From the IMG/VR virus record IMGVR_UViG_3300049793_000366, positions 248,865 through 312,864 of that record: a stretch of 64,000 nucleotides of DNA; one strand, 5' to 3'. Of this stretch, positions 42,269 through 50,266 are shown one piece after another; the stretch's first letter is position 1; each line of letters starts with the position of its first letter. The position numbers and the translations under genes are program-made. Below the pieces are notes generated by a model, which did not search any database, had not been told where the DNA came from, and saw nothing but the letters and a program-made list of their open reading frames with translations. The DNA is from a virus.

Positions 42269-43234
42269 TTAAAATTTACGCTCATTTAAATATTTTAAGA
42301 AGTTAAAAGACATATCTTCTTTACCGGCAATCATTTCCCTTGTAATCTTTATCTCTTCTACATTATCCCATGTTAGTCCTTTTTCTATGAAATGTTCAGC
42401 CGCATCTTTAGCTACTTTTGATTTAACGGTTTTACAGGCAATTCCATACATAGCAAAGAATCTTTGTAGAACCTTAGCACATCTTAAACCAGCCTGGTCA
42501 TCATCCGCCCATATTGTTATGCTTTTTGGGTAATATTCTATCACTTTTAGTAACTGTGGACCTGACCACATCGCTGATGATACTGATATTGCTTCTTTAC
42601 CTTGTTTAATGAGTGCCATCATATCAAATAGACCTTCACAGATGAAGATTTCATGTGATTTGAGGTTATTTATATTCCAAACCGACAAATCCGGACAAGC
42701 TAAACCATATTTTAGCTTACCAATGTCTGATAATTTACGAATAGCGCAATTTACAAGCTTATTATTCTCAAATAGTGGAATAAGTATGCCACCACCTTCT
42801 AAGCCATCGGATAATATTGGTGCTAAAAGCGGATGAACAGTGCAATTAAGTATCTCTAATGCTCTGTGGTCGGTTATATAGCTCATTCCACCAAGTTTGT
42901 ATGTATCAATCATACTATTATCTATACCACGAGCATTTAACCAATTTCTTTCTAAATCTGATATATTTTTATGGGCATCCAATACTAAATCAGTCAAATT
43001 GCTTAAATCCAGTGGTTTAACTAAGACATCAGGTGCGTTCATATCTATTTGACTCTTCTCCACCTCAACCATTCTATCTTCTTGATAGATGTTCTGAACC
43101 CATTCTATTTTACTCTCGATATCGTCCAGTAAATCCCAATTTAAATCACTTGGTACGAAATTCTGTACAACACCTTCTACTGAGCGATTATTGTATAAAA
43201 TGAAAGCTAATTCATCCGTTTTCCACTTCTTCAT
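42269..43234 (-). CDS. TOPRIM primase-like protein without zinc ribbon
   Basis: 321 aa. Core GMSYITDHRALEIL and GGGILIPLFENNKLVNCAIRK (DnaG-like), then TOPRIM EIFICEGLFDMMAL (E200, D204) and ITIWADDDQAG (D244-D246). It lacks the N-terminal CPYC zinc ribbon of the other primase at 30162. The first 90 residues are unique and helical. It could be a second primase, a helicase-associated primase subunit or a topoisomerase-like nuclease. Monocistronic on spacing. Confidence 0.78.
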   Translation of the reverse strand: MKKWKTDELAFILYNNRSVEGVVQNFVPSDLNWDLLDDIESKIEWVQNIYQEDRMVEVEKSQIDMNAPDVLVKPLDLSNLTDLVLDAHKNISDLERNWLNARGIDNSMIDTYKLGGMSYITDHRALEILNCTVHPLLAPILSDGLEGGGILIPLFENNKLVNCAIRKLSDIGKLKYGLACPDLSVWNINNLKSHEIFICEGLFDMMALIKQGKEAISVSSAMWSGPQLLKVIEYYPKSITIWADDDQAGLRCAKVLQRFFAMYGIACKTVKSKVAKDAAEHFIEKGLTWDNVEEIKITREMIAGKEDMSFNFLKYLNERKF

Positions 43235-43261
43235 AGGTCATGTTATTTTGTATTGTATTTA

Positions 43262-43293
43262 TTTGGATATTCAATGTTCATTTTGTATATTTG
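43262..43293 (+). promoter_or_regulatory. Bacteroidetes-type promoter for the 43316-47681 operon
   Basis: TTTGG (43262-43266), 19 nt, TATATTTG (43286-43293); ATG at 43316. Confidence 0.85.
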
Positions 43294-43315
43294 TGGACTA
43301 ATCCATAAAATATCT

Positions 43316-43762
43316 ATGAACTACGGGAAAATTGATAAGCTTATTGGTAAACACATGAGATCCAACTTCGGAAAAAGTTCCGAAAGACGAGATTATTTTA
43401 AAATGGAGCGAGAAGATAAGCGCGGTGGTTTCAAAGGGTATGGTGAGAAGAATGGCATTATGTATTTAGCCGATGTAATGAATTCTTACTACATCGATGT
43501 GAACATAATGCCTAAGGTTGAAGAAAAAGATGCAACAGAGGGTACTGTTAAGATGGTATTTCGTGCTGACGATGATGATTTGATAAGAATATACTTTAAC
43601 TTCAAAGACACGAATGAAATAAATGTAAAATATTTTATGGAGCTTGTGTGGGAATATTTACAGATGGAGAAAAGATGGCACAGCAAAGTTCACGAGTTCT
43701 CGAATGGAATCTTATCACCGGAATTCTTGAGAAATAATCAAATAGAAAATATTTTAAAATGA
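43316..43762 (+). CDS. Hypothetical protein with C-terminal tag
   Basis: 148 aa from the ATG at 43316; an in-frame TTG at 43253 lies upstream of the promoter and is rejected. A charged N-terminus is followed by strands (EGTVKMVFRADDDDLIRIYF) and helices. It ends RNNQIENILK, the shared tag. Heads an operon of overlapping genes to 47681, five of whose eight members carry the tag. Contains a 7-bp inverted repeat TTCGGAA/TTCCGAA near 43367-43384. Confidence 0.72.
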   Translation: MNYGKIDKLIGKHMRSNFGKSSERRDYFKMEREDKRGGFKGYGEKNGIMYLADVMNSYYIDVNIMPKVEEKDATEGTVKMVFRADDDDLIRIYFNFKDTNEINVKYFMELVWEYLQMEKRWHSKVHEFSNGILSPEFLRNNQIENILK

Positions 43763-44499
43763 GAGCATTATTAGAAAAAAACGAACTTAAAGAATGGATT
43801 GATGATTTCGTTTATATGTCGAAGTCTAAATTTATGGATTTGGGTGTAGAAGTTATTGCTTTCAATGGTGATAACTTAAAAACACTCGAAGCTTTAAACC
43901 CATCAAAGAATGATATTCTAATTGGTTCTGTTGAAGCAACCGAAAGGTTTTTCAATCTGATTGGTGTACCTGTTCCGAATTATATCGGTTATCCTGAGTC
44001 TTTAAAGAAATATCTACACCGCAATATTGAAACTATGAAGTTCAGTGAACTTGATGGTAAAACATTTCCTTATTTCGTTAAACCGAAGAACGGTGTTAAA
44101 GCATTTACTGGCTCACTTGTTCAGAATGAAACACAGAAGAGTTTTCTTGTTAGTTTCGATAATGTTATTAGTGATACTGAGTTATACGTTAGTGATCCTA
44201 TCAATTTCATTACTGAATACAGATGCTTTGTGCATAAGAAAGAACTGAAGGGTATTCAGTATTATTTGGGTGACTTTAAAAAGTTTCCAAGCATAGAAAC
44301 AATTGAATCTATGATACGCGACTATGATAACTGTAATGTATCATATACGCTTGATGTTGGTGTGCTTGAGAACGGTGAAACTGCTTTGGTTGAAGTCAAT
44401 GATATGTGGGCTATTGGTTCATATGGGTTTGATGCTAAAACATATGTGAGAATGAGCATTGATAGGTTTGTGGAGATTTATGCTAAAGCCAAAGTATAA
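43759..44499 (+). CDS. ATP-grasp protein (phage R2K-like)
   Basis: 246 aa. FPYFVKPKNGVKAFTG (about 107-122, ATP-binding Lys), FITEYRCFVHKKEL (about 155-168), and the metal-binding end LVEVNDMWAIGSYG (about 215-228; Glu and Asn). The compact size and the EVND-x-WAIGSYG ending resemble the R2K ATP-grasp families described in phages, proposed to ligate amino acids or peptides to a protein or small molecule. ATGA overlap with the upstream gene. Confidence 0.8.
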   Translation: MRALLEKNELKEWIDDFVYMSKSKFMDLGVEVIAFNGDNLKTLEALNPSKNDILIGSVEATERFFNLIGVPVPNYIGYPESLKKYLHRNIETMKFSELDGKTFPYFVKPKNGVKAFTGSLVQNETQKSFLVSFDNVISDTELYVSDPINFITEYRCFVHKKELKGIQYYLGDFKKFPSIETIESMIRDYDNCNVSYTLDVGVLENGETALVEVNDMWAIGSYGFDAKTYVRMSIDRFVEIYAKAKV

Positions 44500-44797
44500 T
44501 ATAGGCGACTTCATTGTTAATGACTCTGATGATTGGGCATCATTCTATCCACACTGTCAGAGATTCAGACAAATAGGACATATCGGTGTTATAATAGATA
44601 GAAAAGTAGAAACTAATCCTTTATGTCCACTATATGGTACTTGGGGTTATTTAATTGCTTTTAATGTTGGTGTGTATTGTAGCAAAGCAGAAAATCAAAT
44701 TAGAAGAGATAATAGGATTTTAGAATCAAGTAAAATAAAACTCGAAGCTATTAAATTAATAGAATTGAGAGAGATAAAATTGAATGAATTATTATGA
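44480..44797 (+). CDS. Small SH3-like protein with C-terminal tag
   Basis: 105 aa from the ATG at 44480 (20-nt overlap with the ATP-grasp gene; a GTG/TTG farther up would overlap more). KYNIGDFIVNDSDDWASFYP and IGHIGVIIDR are beta-barrel-like. The C-terminal third is one charged helix ending REIKLNELL, an ideal tag. Overlaps the phosphoesterase by ATGA. Confidence 0.7.
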   Translation: MLKPKYNIGDFIVNDSDDWASFYPHCQRFRQIGHIGVIIDRKVETNPLCPLYGTWGYLIAFNVGVYCSKAENQIRRDNRILESSKIKLEAIKLIELREIKLNELL

Positions 44798-45570
44798 AAG
44801 ATGTTTATGTACTCGGTGACATACATTGTAACTTTGCAGTTATAGCAAACTGGATTATACAAAATCAAATAACAAACACCATACTTATACAGGTTGGTGA
44901 TTTTGGTATTGGGTTTTCAAATCTACAAGCAGATGTTATGAAGAAGCTTGATGATTTGCTTGCTAGTACGAATAATATATTATATGTTATCAGAGGCAAC
45001 CACGACAATCCATCGTGCTTTGTTTATTCTACTAACGTGGTAATATCATTATATGATAGAAATGGTGAAGTAGATTGTAGTGACTTAGAACAAGTCATAC
45101 GTAATCTTAAACAGATACATTTATTACCAGATTACACAGTTCTTGATATCAATGATGAGAAGTGGTTGTTTATTGGTGGTGCTATTTCAATTGATAGAAA
45201 GGTAAGAGTGCTTGGTACATCTTATTGGATTGATGAAAAGTTTATATACGATGAAGAGAAAGTATCTACGTTTGAAAATATAGATAGAGTAATAACACAT
45301 TCATCACCGGACTTTTGTCCACCAGTTAAACTTACACCAATTGTTTATTCTTTCGCGAAGCACGATGGTTCATTGATATCAGAGCTATTATATGAGAGAA
45401 AACAATTCACAGCAATGTTTTCTAAGCTACAAGAGAAAAACAAAATAAAGAGTTGGTACTTCGGTCACTTTCATCAGCATTCACATATCTATCACGGTGT
45501 AACTGAGTTTATTGGTTTAGATATAGATGAATTCAAACAAGTATTATCTAAGGACGACTATGTACATTAA
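44794..45570 (+). CDS. Calcineurin-like metallophosphoesterase
   Basis: 258 aa. Ordered ligands: LGDIHCN (7-13), VGDFGIG (about 33-39), RGNHDNP (about 67-73), THSSP (about 168), YFGHFHQHSH (about 222-231). It hydrolyses phosphomonoesters or diesters. It is too short for the Mre11/gp47 nuclease and lacks its capping domain, so a nucleotide- or RNA-end phosphatase is more likely. Sits between two tagged proteins. Confidence 0.85.
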   Translation: MKDVYVLGDIHCNFAVIANWIIQNQITNTILIQVGDFGIGFSNLQADVMKKLDDLLASTNNILYVIRGNHDNPSCFVYSTNVVISLYDRNGEVDCSDLEQVIRNLKQIHLLPDYTVLDINDEKWLFIGGAISIDRKVRVLGTSYWIDEKFIYDEEKVSTFENIDRVITHSSPDFCPPVKLTPIVYSFAKHDGSLISELLYERKQFTAMFSKLQEKNKIKSWYFGHFHQHSHIYHGVTEFIGLDIDEFKQVLSKDDYVH

Positions 45571-45880
45571 AGGCAACGCTACATGGAAGTGTAAAATTAC
45601 AATGTCTTCATCACCAAGAATGGAGAATGCAATATGGAAACAAGATTTTATAAAAGATAAATGGTACGATGTAGAATATGAGATTCATTCAAATCCTGAA
45701 ACAGCGAGAATAAATGGTGGTTACAGAAAGATATGGGTGGTTAATGAGTCTGGTAAAAGAGTTGAGTTTGGTTCTACGCACATTAGGATTATGTTCCATA
45801 ACGAATACAACAAAACTGATATGAGGGAAAGTCAAATTGATAATATTTTAAACGACGATGGACACAGCGAGAATACTTAA
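45560..45880 (+). CDS. Hypothetical protein with near-C-terminal tag
   Basis: 106 aa from the ATG at 45560 (11-nt overlap). A small beta domain (MYIKGNATWKCKITM, WYDVEYEIHSN, YRKIWVVNESG). The tag RESQIDNILND lies nine residues before the end, followed by a polar tail. Function unknown. Confidence 0.68.
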   Translation: MYIKGNATWKCKITMSSSPRMENAIWKQDFIKDKWYDVEYEIHSNPETARINGGYRKIWVVNESGKRVEFGSTHIRIMFHNEYNKTDMRESQIDNILNDDGHSENT

Positions 45881-46928
45881 ACAATTAAAGCTTGAAATAC
45901 CTGATGATAGCATAAGACAAACATATCTTATGATGTTACTATCAAAATCATCCGGTAGTGATTCATTTAAAGGTGTTACTGATTCAGTATTGTTATCAAT
46001 GGAAGATATGTTCAAAGATAAAGATGGTATATTCAATGATATGTATAATGATATACTAAGAGAAAAGCAATCACGTAGAAATAATAAGTTAGAAAGTCTA
46101 AATTTAAAGAGTATGAAAAGATTTGAATTCAACGCAAACAATATGGTTGATGCTTCTCATTATATTTATAACCGAGCTATTCAGTTATTGAAATATGGTG
46201 TTAAACTAAAGTCTATGGACGAAGTTGGCTTCGGTGTTGATGCTACATTCATCTATAATGGTGAAGAATATCATGGTATATACATACTCGAAGAATTCAG
46301 AGGTAAAAAGCTCTATGATTCTTATGTCAAAACAAATGACTATAAAGTAATCACACATATCGATTGTCAGATAGAAGATTATTTGAAGAAACATAATATT
46401 GAATATGTTTGTTTAGGTGAATTTGAACAAACACCGGAGTATAAATGGATGCAAAGTATTTATGGTGATGATAGAGCTAAACGTTCTGATGTTTACTTTA
46501 TGAATCATGTAGATGAAGGTCTTGCTGTATTAGAATGGATTGGTGCCTCTGATGTTGCGAAAAGAGCATATACTCTTCATCCTATTTTTCAATCTGATGA
46601 AGACTTGAAGAATAATTACAATGCTGATTATAAGGATATAGATGCTAAAGTAATTGTTGCTTCAATGGAATATCGTTCTGTTGCTAATGAATATTTATCA
46701 ACCAGAAGCATCAATGATATATCAGAGATTAGACTATCACCATTGAAAGATGTGAATGATATGTTAATTGCTGATAAGGTTCAGAATTACAAAGACTTCG
46801 AACAATATCACATGGGTAAACACATTCGTTCTATTGAATTGAATGAATATTTTATCAATTGGTTAATGAAATTAGGCGTAAGAATGAATTACGAAAAATG
46901 GAAAAGAGACTTACAAATAAAATTCTAA
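45858..46928 (+). CDS. Two-part phage protein, GNAT-like N-half (tentative)
   Basis: 356 aa. Residues 110-185 (EEYHGIYILEEFRGKKLYDS, then HNIEYVCLGEFE) have the strand and RGK-loop pattern of a GNAT acetyltransferase, weakly. Residues 215-275 contain AKRAYTLHPIFQ and IDAKVIVASMEYRSVANEYL, a segment I associate with conserved but unassigned large-phage proteins, possibly hydrolase-like through its His. No C-terminal tag. Overlaps genes on both sides by 23-31 nt. Confidence 0.65.
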   Translation: MDTARILKQLKLEIPDDSIRQTYLMMLLSKSSGSDSFKGVTDSVLLSMEDMFKDKDGIFNDMYNDILREKQSRRNNKLESLNLKSMKRFEFNANNMVDASHYIYNRAIQLLKYGVKLKSMDEVGFGVDATFIYNGEEYHGIYILEEFRGKKLYDSYVKTNDYKVITHIDCQIEDYLKKHNIEYVCLGEFEQTPEYKWMQSIYGDDRAKRSDVYFMNHVDEGLAVLEWIGASDVAKRAYTLHPIFQSDEDLKNNYNADYKDIDAKVIVASMEYRSVANEYLSTRSINDISEIRLSPLKDVNDMLIADKVQNYKDFEQYHMGKHIRSIELNEYFINWLMKLGVRMNYEKWKRDLQIKF

Positions 46929-47263
46929 AAAAGAATTTAGAAATACATATTTTAGAATCAGAGATTGCCTTTTCATATATGCTACGTAAGAGAGAAGCAT
47001 ATGAAAGAGGTTCTGATGTTGATCCATTTCAAGTATTTACTTATAATGAAATTATAACTAAGTTAGATAGACCATTGTGTGTAATGAAGAATGCAATGCA
47101 ATTGGACTTAGAAGATGATAAAAATTATAGTAATACTTTTTCATATATCTGTATGTCAATGTCTGAGAGGGGTAATAATGAATTTAAAGCAAATGATTTT
47201 AAGAGTTATAGAGATAGTTATATAAGAGAAAATAAAATAGAAAGCATATTAAATGATATCTGA
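46898..47263 (+). CDS. Helical protein with C-terminal tag
   Basis: 121 aa from the ATG at 46898 (31-nt overlap; a TTG at 46859 would overlap by 70 nt). Almost all helical: basic N-terminus (MEKRLTNKILKKNL) then an amphipathic body. It ends RENKIESILNDI, the shared tag. Function unknown. Confidence 0.68.
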   Translation: MEKRLTNKILKKNLEIHILESEIAFSYMLRKREAYERGSDVDPFQVFTYNEIITKLDRPLCVMKNAMQLDLEDDKNYSNTFSYICMSMSERGNNEFKANDFKSYRDSYIRENKIESILNDI

Positions 47264-47681
47264 AATTAAAGACATACTTAAAGAGGGTAAGATAGAAACG
47301 TTGGAACAATTTAAGCCCATATTTATGGGATTTGCTGATGTCACTTATTCATATTGTGGTTATATAAGAACATCTGTTTATGTAAAGGCAAAAGAAGCTG
47401 GTGAGTTAGAATATTATAAAGAGAAATCAAATCAATGGGAAGTGTTTATGCGAGGTCATGTTGATTTGTTTATTGATATGTATGAGCAAGACCGTTATAT
47501 GTCAGTTTATAACAATAGTAATCTAGAAATGTTATTTAATCAAGTGGGTACAGTATGGCAAAATGTATCACAACTATCAGAAGAAGCTAACTACCGATTG
47601 GATCTTAATTTACTCACTTTTATGAATTATTACAGAGATTTAATCAGAGTGGATAAGCTTAATAATTTATTAAAAGAATAG
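47253..47681 (+). CDS. Helical protein with C-terminal tag
   Basis: 142 aa, helical and rich in Tyr/Trp (YSYCGYIRTSVYVKA, MRGHVDLFIDMYEQDRYM). It ends RVDKLNNLLKE. Last gene of the 43316 operon; 52 nt to the adenylate kinase gene, so its tag region does not overlap a following start. Confidence 0.7.
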   Translation: MISEIKDILKEGKIETLEQFKPIFMGFADVTYSYCGYIRTSVYVKAKEAGELEYYKEKSNQWEVFMRGHVDLFIDMYEQDRYMSVYNNSNLEMLFNQVGTVWQNVSQLSEEANYRLDLNLLTFMNYYRDLIRVDKLNNLLKE

Positions 47682-47732
47682 TAGAACTTTCATCCCAATA
47701 GCTATATAAATGGATAAATCAAATGTATCCAT

Positions 47733-48296
47733 ATGAATATAGTTTTAATTGGGAAACCAGGTTCCGGTAAGGGAACAGCTTGTAAGCAGATAGCAGATGA
47801 ATTCGGTCATACAGTTGTAGTAGCTGGTGATTTATTAAGAACTGAGAGAGCATCTGGTTCTAAACTGGGAAAGAGAATACAATCTATAATTGATAGAGGT
47901 AACTTAGTTCCGAACGACATGATTAATGAAATCATGGAACAAGAATTCAAAAAAGAATCTAACAATCCAAACTTTTTAATTGATGGTTACCCAAGAACTG
48001 TTATGCAAGCAATTTCGCTTGACCAAATGGTTAAGGTTGACTTAGTACTTTACTTCGATGTTGCGGATGATATAATTCTTAAACGAATTGAAGAGCGTGG
48101 TAAAGTATCTGGTAGAGCAGACGACCAGGACATCGAAATAACCAAACAACGTTTATCAAATTATTATACTGAGACTTACCCAGCAGTTGAATATTACAAA
48201 AAGCAAAATAAGCTTAAAACTCTTGATGCTTCGAAATCGGCAGAAGATGTTTATGTTGATATACTTGATATATTAGGTCAAGTTGAAAAAAATTAG
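47733..48296 (+). CDS. adk: Adenylate kinase
   Basis: 187 aa. P-loop GKPGSGKGTA (7-16), VVAGDLLR, GNLVPNDMI, FLIDGYPRTVMQA, RIEERGKVSGRADD and the YY...AVEYYKKQ C-terminus; short-lid type without zinc finger. Converts (d)AMP and ATP to (d)ADP and ADP. All motifs intact. Complements guanylate kinase and PurA in purine supply. Confidence 0.95.
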   Translation: MNIVLIGKPGSGKGTACKQIADEFGHTVVVAGDLLRTERASGSKLGKRIQSIIDRGNLVPNDMINEIMEQEFKKESNNPNFLIDGYPRTVMQAISLDQMVKVDLVLYFDVADDIILKRIEERGKVSGRADDQDIEITKQRLSNYYTETYPAVEYYKKQNKLKTLDASKSAEDVYVDILDILGQVEKN

Positions 48297-48305
48297 TATA
48301 TTAGT

Positions 48306-48755
48306 GTGGGATTTAACAAACGGTTCGTGAATAAAGAAACAATATTAATAGCATTAAAAGAAGAAGGAGTAAAGGGACTTATACAAGTACTTAATGCTGA
48401 TGCTTTGATAACCGATGAGTGGGCAAGTCTATTCATTGATGATTACTCAAAAAACACGAAGGGGTTTTTAAAAGCAAGAACATTAATAGAATCTGAAACT
48501 AAATTCTCATCAACGCATAGTGTTATCTATGGTCACAAGTGTTGGAATGATATTGAATCACCAGCTTGTTTATTGGTTATGATGTACACTGACCCAAGCT
48601 GGACAGAAGTACTTAAATCTATCGAAATGTTTAACCCAATTATAGATAAAGATGATGTTGGTAAATTCGACAGATTAAAAGTCAAAGCAATCAAATCTGC
48701 AACTCAGTACTTCGATTTAAAAGTAAGAACTGAGAATTTAGAAAAACTTATTTAA
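48306..48755 (+). CDS. Hypothetical protein with C-terminal tag
   Basis: 149 aa from a GTG, 9 nt after adenylate kinase; the next in-frame ATG would remove over half of it. Helical with a central STHSVIYGHKCWND segment containing His and Cys. It ends RTENLEKLI, a tag copy. Function unknown. Confidence 0.65.
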   Translation: MGFNKRFVNKETILIALKEEGVKGLIQVLNADALITDEWASLFIDDYSKNTKGFLKARTLIESETKFSSTHSVIYGHKCWNDIESPACLLVMMYTDPSWTEVLKSIEMFNPIIDKDDVGKFDRLKVKAIKSATQYFDLKVRTENLEKLI

Positions 48756-48775
48756 AAATAGAGGCTGGTATATTG

Positions 48776-48784
48776 AATATATAA
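48776..48784 (+). promoter_or_regulatory. Late-type AT motif, 3 nt before ATG (AATATATAA)
   Basis: AATATATAA ends 3 nt before the ATG of the DnaJ-like gene at 48788. Confidence 0.6.
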
Positions 48785-48787
48785 TTA

Positions 48788-49510
48788 ATGGATTTTTCTG
48801 TTAATTATTACCTAGTGTTGGGTGTCTCCAATAAATCTACGGATAAAGAAATAAAGCTTGCTTATTACGATAAGTCAAAGACGCTTCACCCAGATAAAGG
48901 TGGGGATCCGGAAGAGTTTAAAAAAGTAGCTGAAGCCTACAAAGTATTATCTTCAAAAGAAGGTCGATTAGAATATAATAAGAAATCAAAATTCGGAAGT
49001 GATTACGAAGAATTGTGGGACTTATTAAACTTCGAGTTCTCAAACATCAACAAAGTTTACGATAAGGATGGATTAGATAAATTCAAGAAGAACGAAATTC
49101 TTGATATTGTCTATACAATCGATGATACCTTCAATGGTAACATAGAATATGAGCGTTGGATTACTTGTAAAACGTGCAATGGTTCTGGTGGTGTCGAAGG
49201 TAAGTTCGCGATTAAAGATGCGTCAGGTAAAGTTATAACCAATTTACAGACAGGTGATGAATGTGACTTCTGTGAAGGTTCTGGTAAACAAATGTGGGAT
49301 GGTCAAGAGTGTTCATATTGTAATGGTAAGGGTAAATTCAGCTCTGTCGCTTGTAGTTCGTGTAATGGCCAGAAAAGAATTCTATTTAAAGAGCGATTTA
49401 AAATATCACCCAATAAGATAAGTTCGGACAAATTTAGGGTGGATTTCCGAGGAAATCAGTCTAAAGATGGTAAAATAGGTCACCTTTGGTTGGTTAAGAA
49501 GAAACTTTAA
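48788..49510 (+). CDS. DnaJ-like co-chaperone, shortened
   Basis: 240 aa versus about 370 for DnaJ. J-domain with HPD (34-36) in KSKTLHPDKGGD; no Gly/Phe linker; a zinc-finger domain with four CxxC pairs (127-130, 159-162, 175-178, 189-192), each followed by G or NG; then only the start of the substrate-binding domain (DKFRVDFRGN, GHLWLV). It would recruit host DnaK. Behind a late-type motif, so it may assist virion assembly. Confidence 0.9.
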   Translation: MDFSVNYYLVLGVSNKSTDKEIKLAYYDKSKTLHPDKGGDPEEFKKVAEAYKVLSSKEGRLEYNKKSKFGSDYEELWDLLNFEFSNINKVYDKDGLDKFKKNEILDIVYTIDDTFNGNIEYERWITCKTCNGSGGVEGKFAIKDASGKVITNLQTGDECDFCEGSGKQMWDGQECSYCNGKGKFSSVACSSCNGQKRILFKERFKISPNKISSDKFRVDFRGNQSKDGKIGHLWLVKKKL

Positions 49511-49562
49511 TTGACTGATAATCAGCATTTTAGCAATTATTTTTAATTTTAGGACGAAAAAA

Positions 49563-49594
49563 TTTGGTAATCCGAGTATTTCATCCTATATTTG
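49563..49594 (+). promoter_or_regulatory. Strong Bacteroidetes-type promoter of the T9SS cargo gene
   Basis: TTTGG (49563-49567), 19 nt, TATATTTG (49587-49594), extended identity with the promoter at 31761. ATG at 49629. Confidence 0.85.
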
Positions 49595-49628
49595 TATTAT
49601 AAATTAATAATAACTTAAATCAACTACT

Positions 49629-50201
49629 ATGAAAATGCTAAAAAGTCTACTTATCGTTTTAATGACAGTTTTAACTGTTAATTCATTCTCTCAGACTGTT
49701 CATACTTTTAACTATACCGACAATGGTATGACTTTCACTTGTAATTCCGGTGATACCGTATTATTCTATAATAATAGTGGTGTTAATGTGTATGCAATAT
49801 CTGTTGATGGTGGTTCTCCTATAACTGGTGTGACCTCGAATGGTTCATTTGCTACTTATAAGTATGTAGTTCCAGTAACAGCATCAATGACTCACACGTT
49901 AGTAATGGCTACCGCTGGTGGTAATAGCACATCATATTGGAATGTCACTTCTATTACAACGGGTATTAGTTCACATAGTTCTCTTGAAACTAATATTAGA
50001 GTGTTCCCTAATCCTGTTATTGACTTCTTAAATATAACAACTCCTATTGACGCTACTCTTAAATTATACAATATCAATGGTCAATTAGTTATGACTGAGA
50101 AAGTAACAGAGGGTGATAATAAAATTTTTGTTGAAAATTTAGCATCTGGTATCTATATCGCTACGGTGAATAGTAAAGTTGTTAAGTTAGTCAAGCCGTA
50201 A
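49629..50201 (+). CDS. Secreted protein with type IX secretion (T9SS type A) sorting domain
   Basis: 190 aa. Signal peptide MKMLKSLLIVLMTVLTVNSFSQ split after SFSQ (22 residues), typical of Flavobacteria. Residues 23-115 form a small Ser/Thr-rich beta domain (FTCNSGDTVLFYNNSG near 36-51, faintly cupredoxin-like). Residues 118-190 are a T9SS type A C-terminal domain: RVFPNP (124-129), LKLYNINGQLV, LASGIYIATV, final KVVKLVKP. Such domains send proteins through the outer membrane and anchor or release them. It is a stand-alone unit with its own strong promoter and terminator. Likely alters the infected cell surface. Confidence 0.9.
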   Translation: MKMLKSLLIVLMTVLTVNSFSQTVHTFNYTDNGMTFTCNSGDTVLFYNNSGVNVYAISVDGGSPITGVTSNGSFATYKYVVPVTASMTHTLVMATAGGNSTSYWNVTSITTGISSHSSLETNIRVFPNPVIDFLNITTPIDATLKLYNINGQLVMTEKVTEGDNKIFVENLASGIYIATVNSKVVKLVKP

Positions 50202-50230
50202 TGAGTGTGTGTATCGTGTATGTCAAAGAC

Positions 50231-50259
50231 AAAAAAGGGAGATAATATCTCCCTTTTTT
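50231..50259. terminator. Bidirectional Rho-independent terminator
   Basis: AAAAAAGGGAGAT / ATCTCCCTTTTTT, 13-bp perfect stem with a 3-nt AAT loop (50231-50243, 50247-50259), T-runs on both strands. It ends the T9SS cargo gene rightward and the 2131-aa gene leftward. Confidence 0.92.
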
Positions 50260-50266
50260 GTTTCTG

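Noticed and set aside
43253-43315. Upstream extension of the 43316 gene from a TTG
   Set aside because: A consensus promoter (43262-43293) lies inside the extension, so the ATG at 43316 is the start.
43367-43384. TTCGGAA/TTCCGAA inverted repeat in the 43316 gene
   Set aside because: Short and fully explained by codons of the reading frame; no sign of function.
44794-45570. Mre11/gp47 partner of the gp46-like ATPase
   Set aside because: The phosphoesterase is too short, lacks the nuclease cap domain, and is far from the gp46-like gene.
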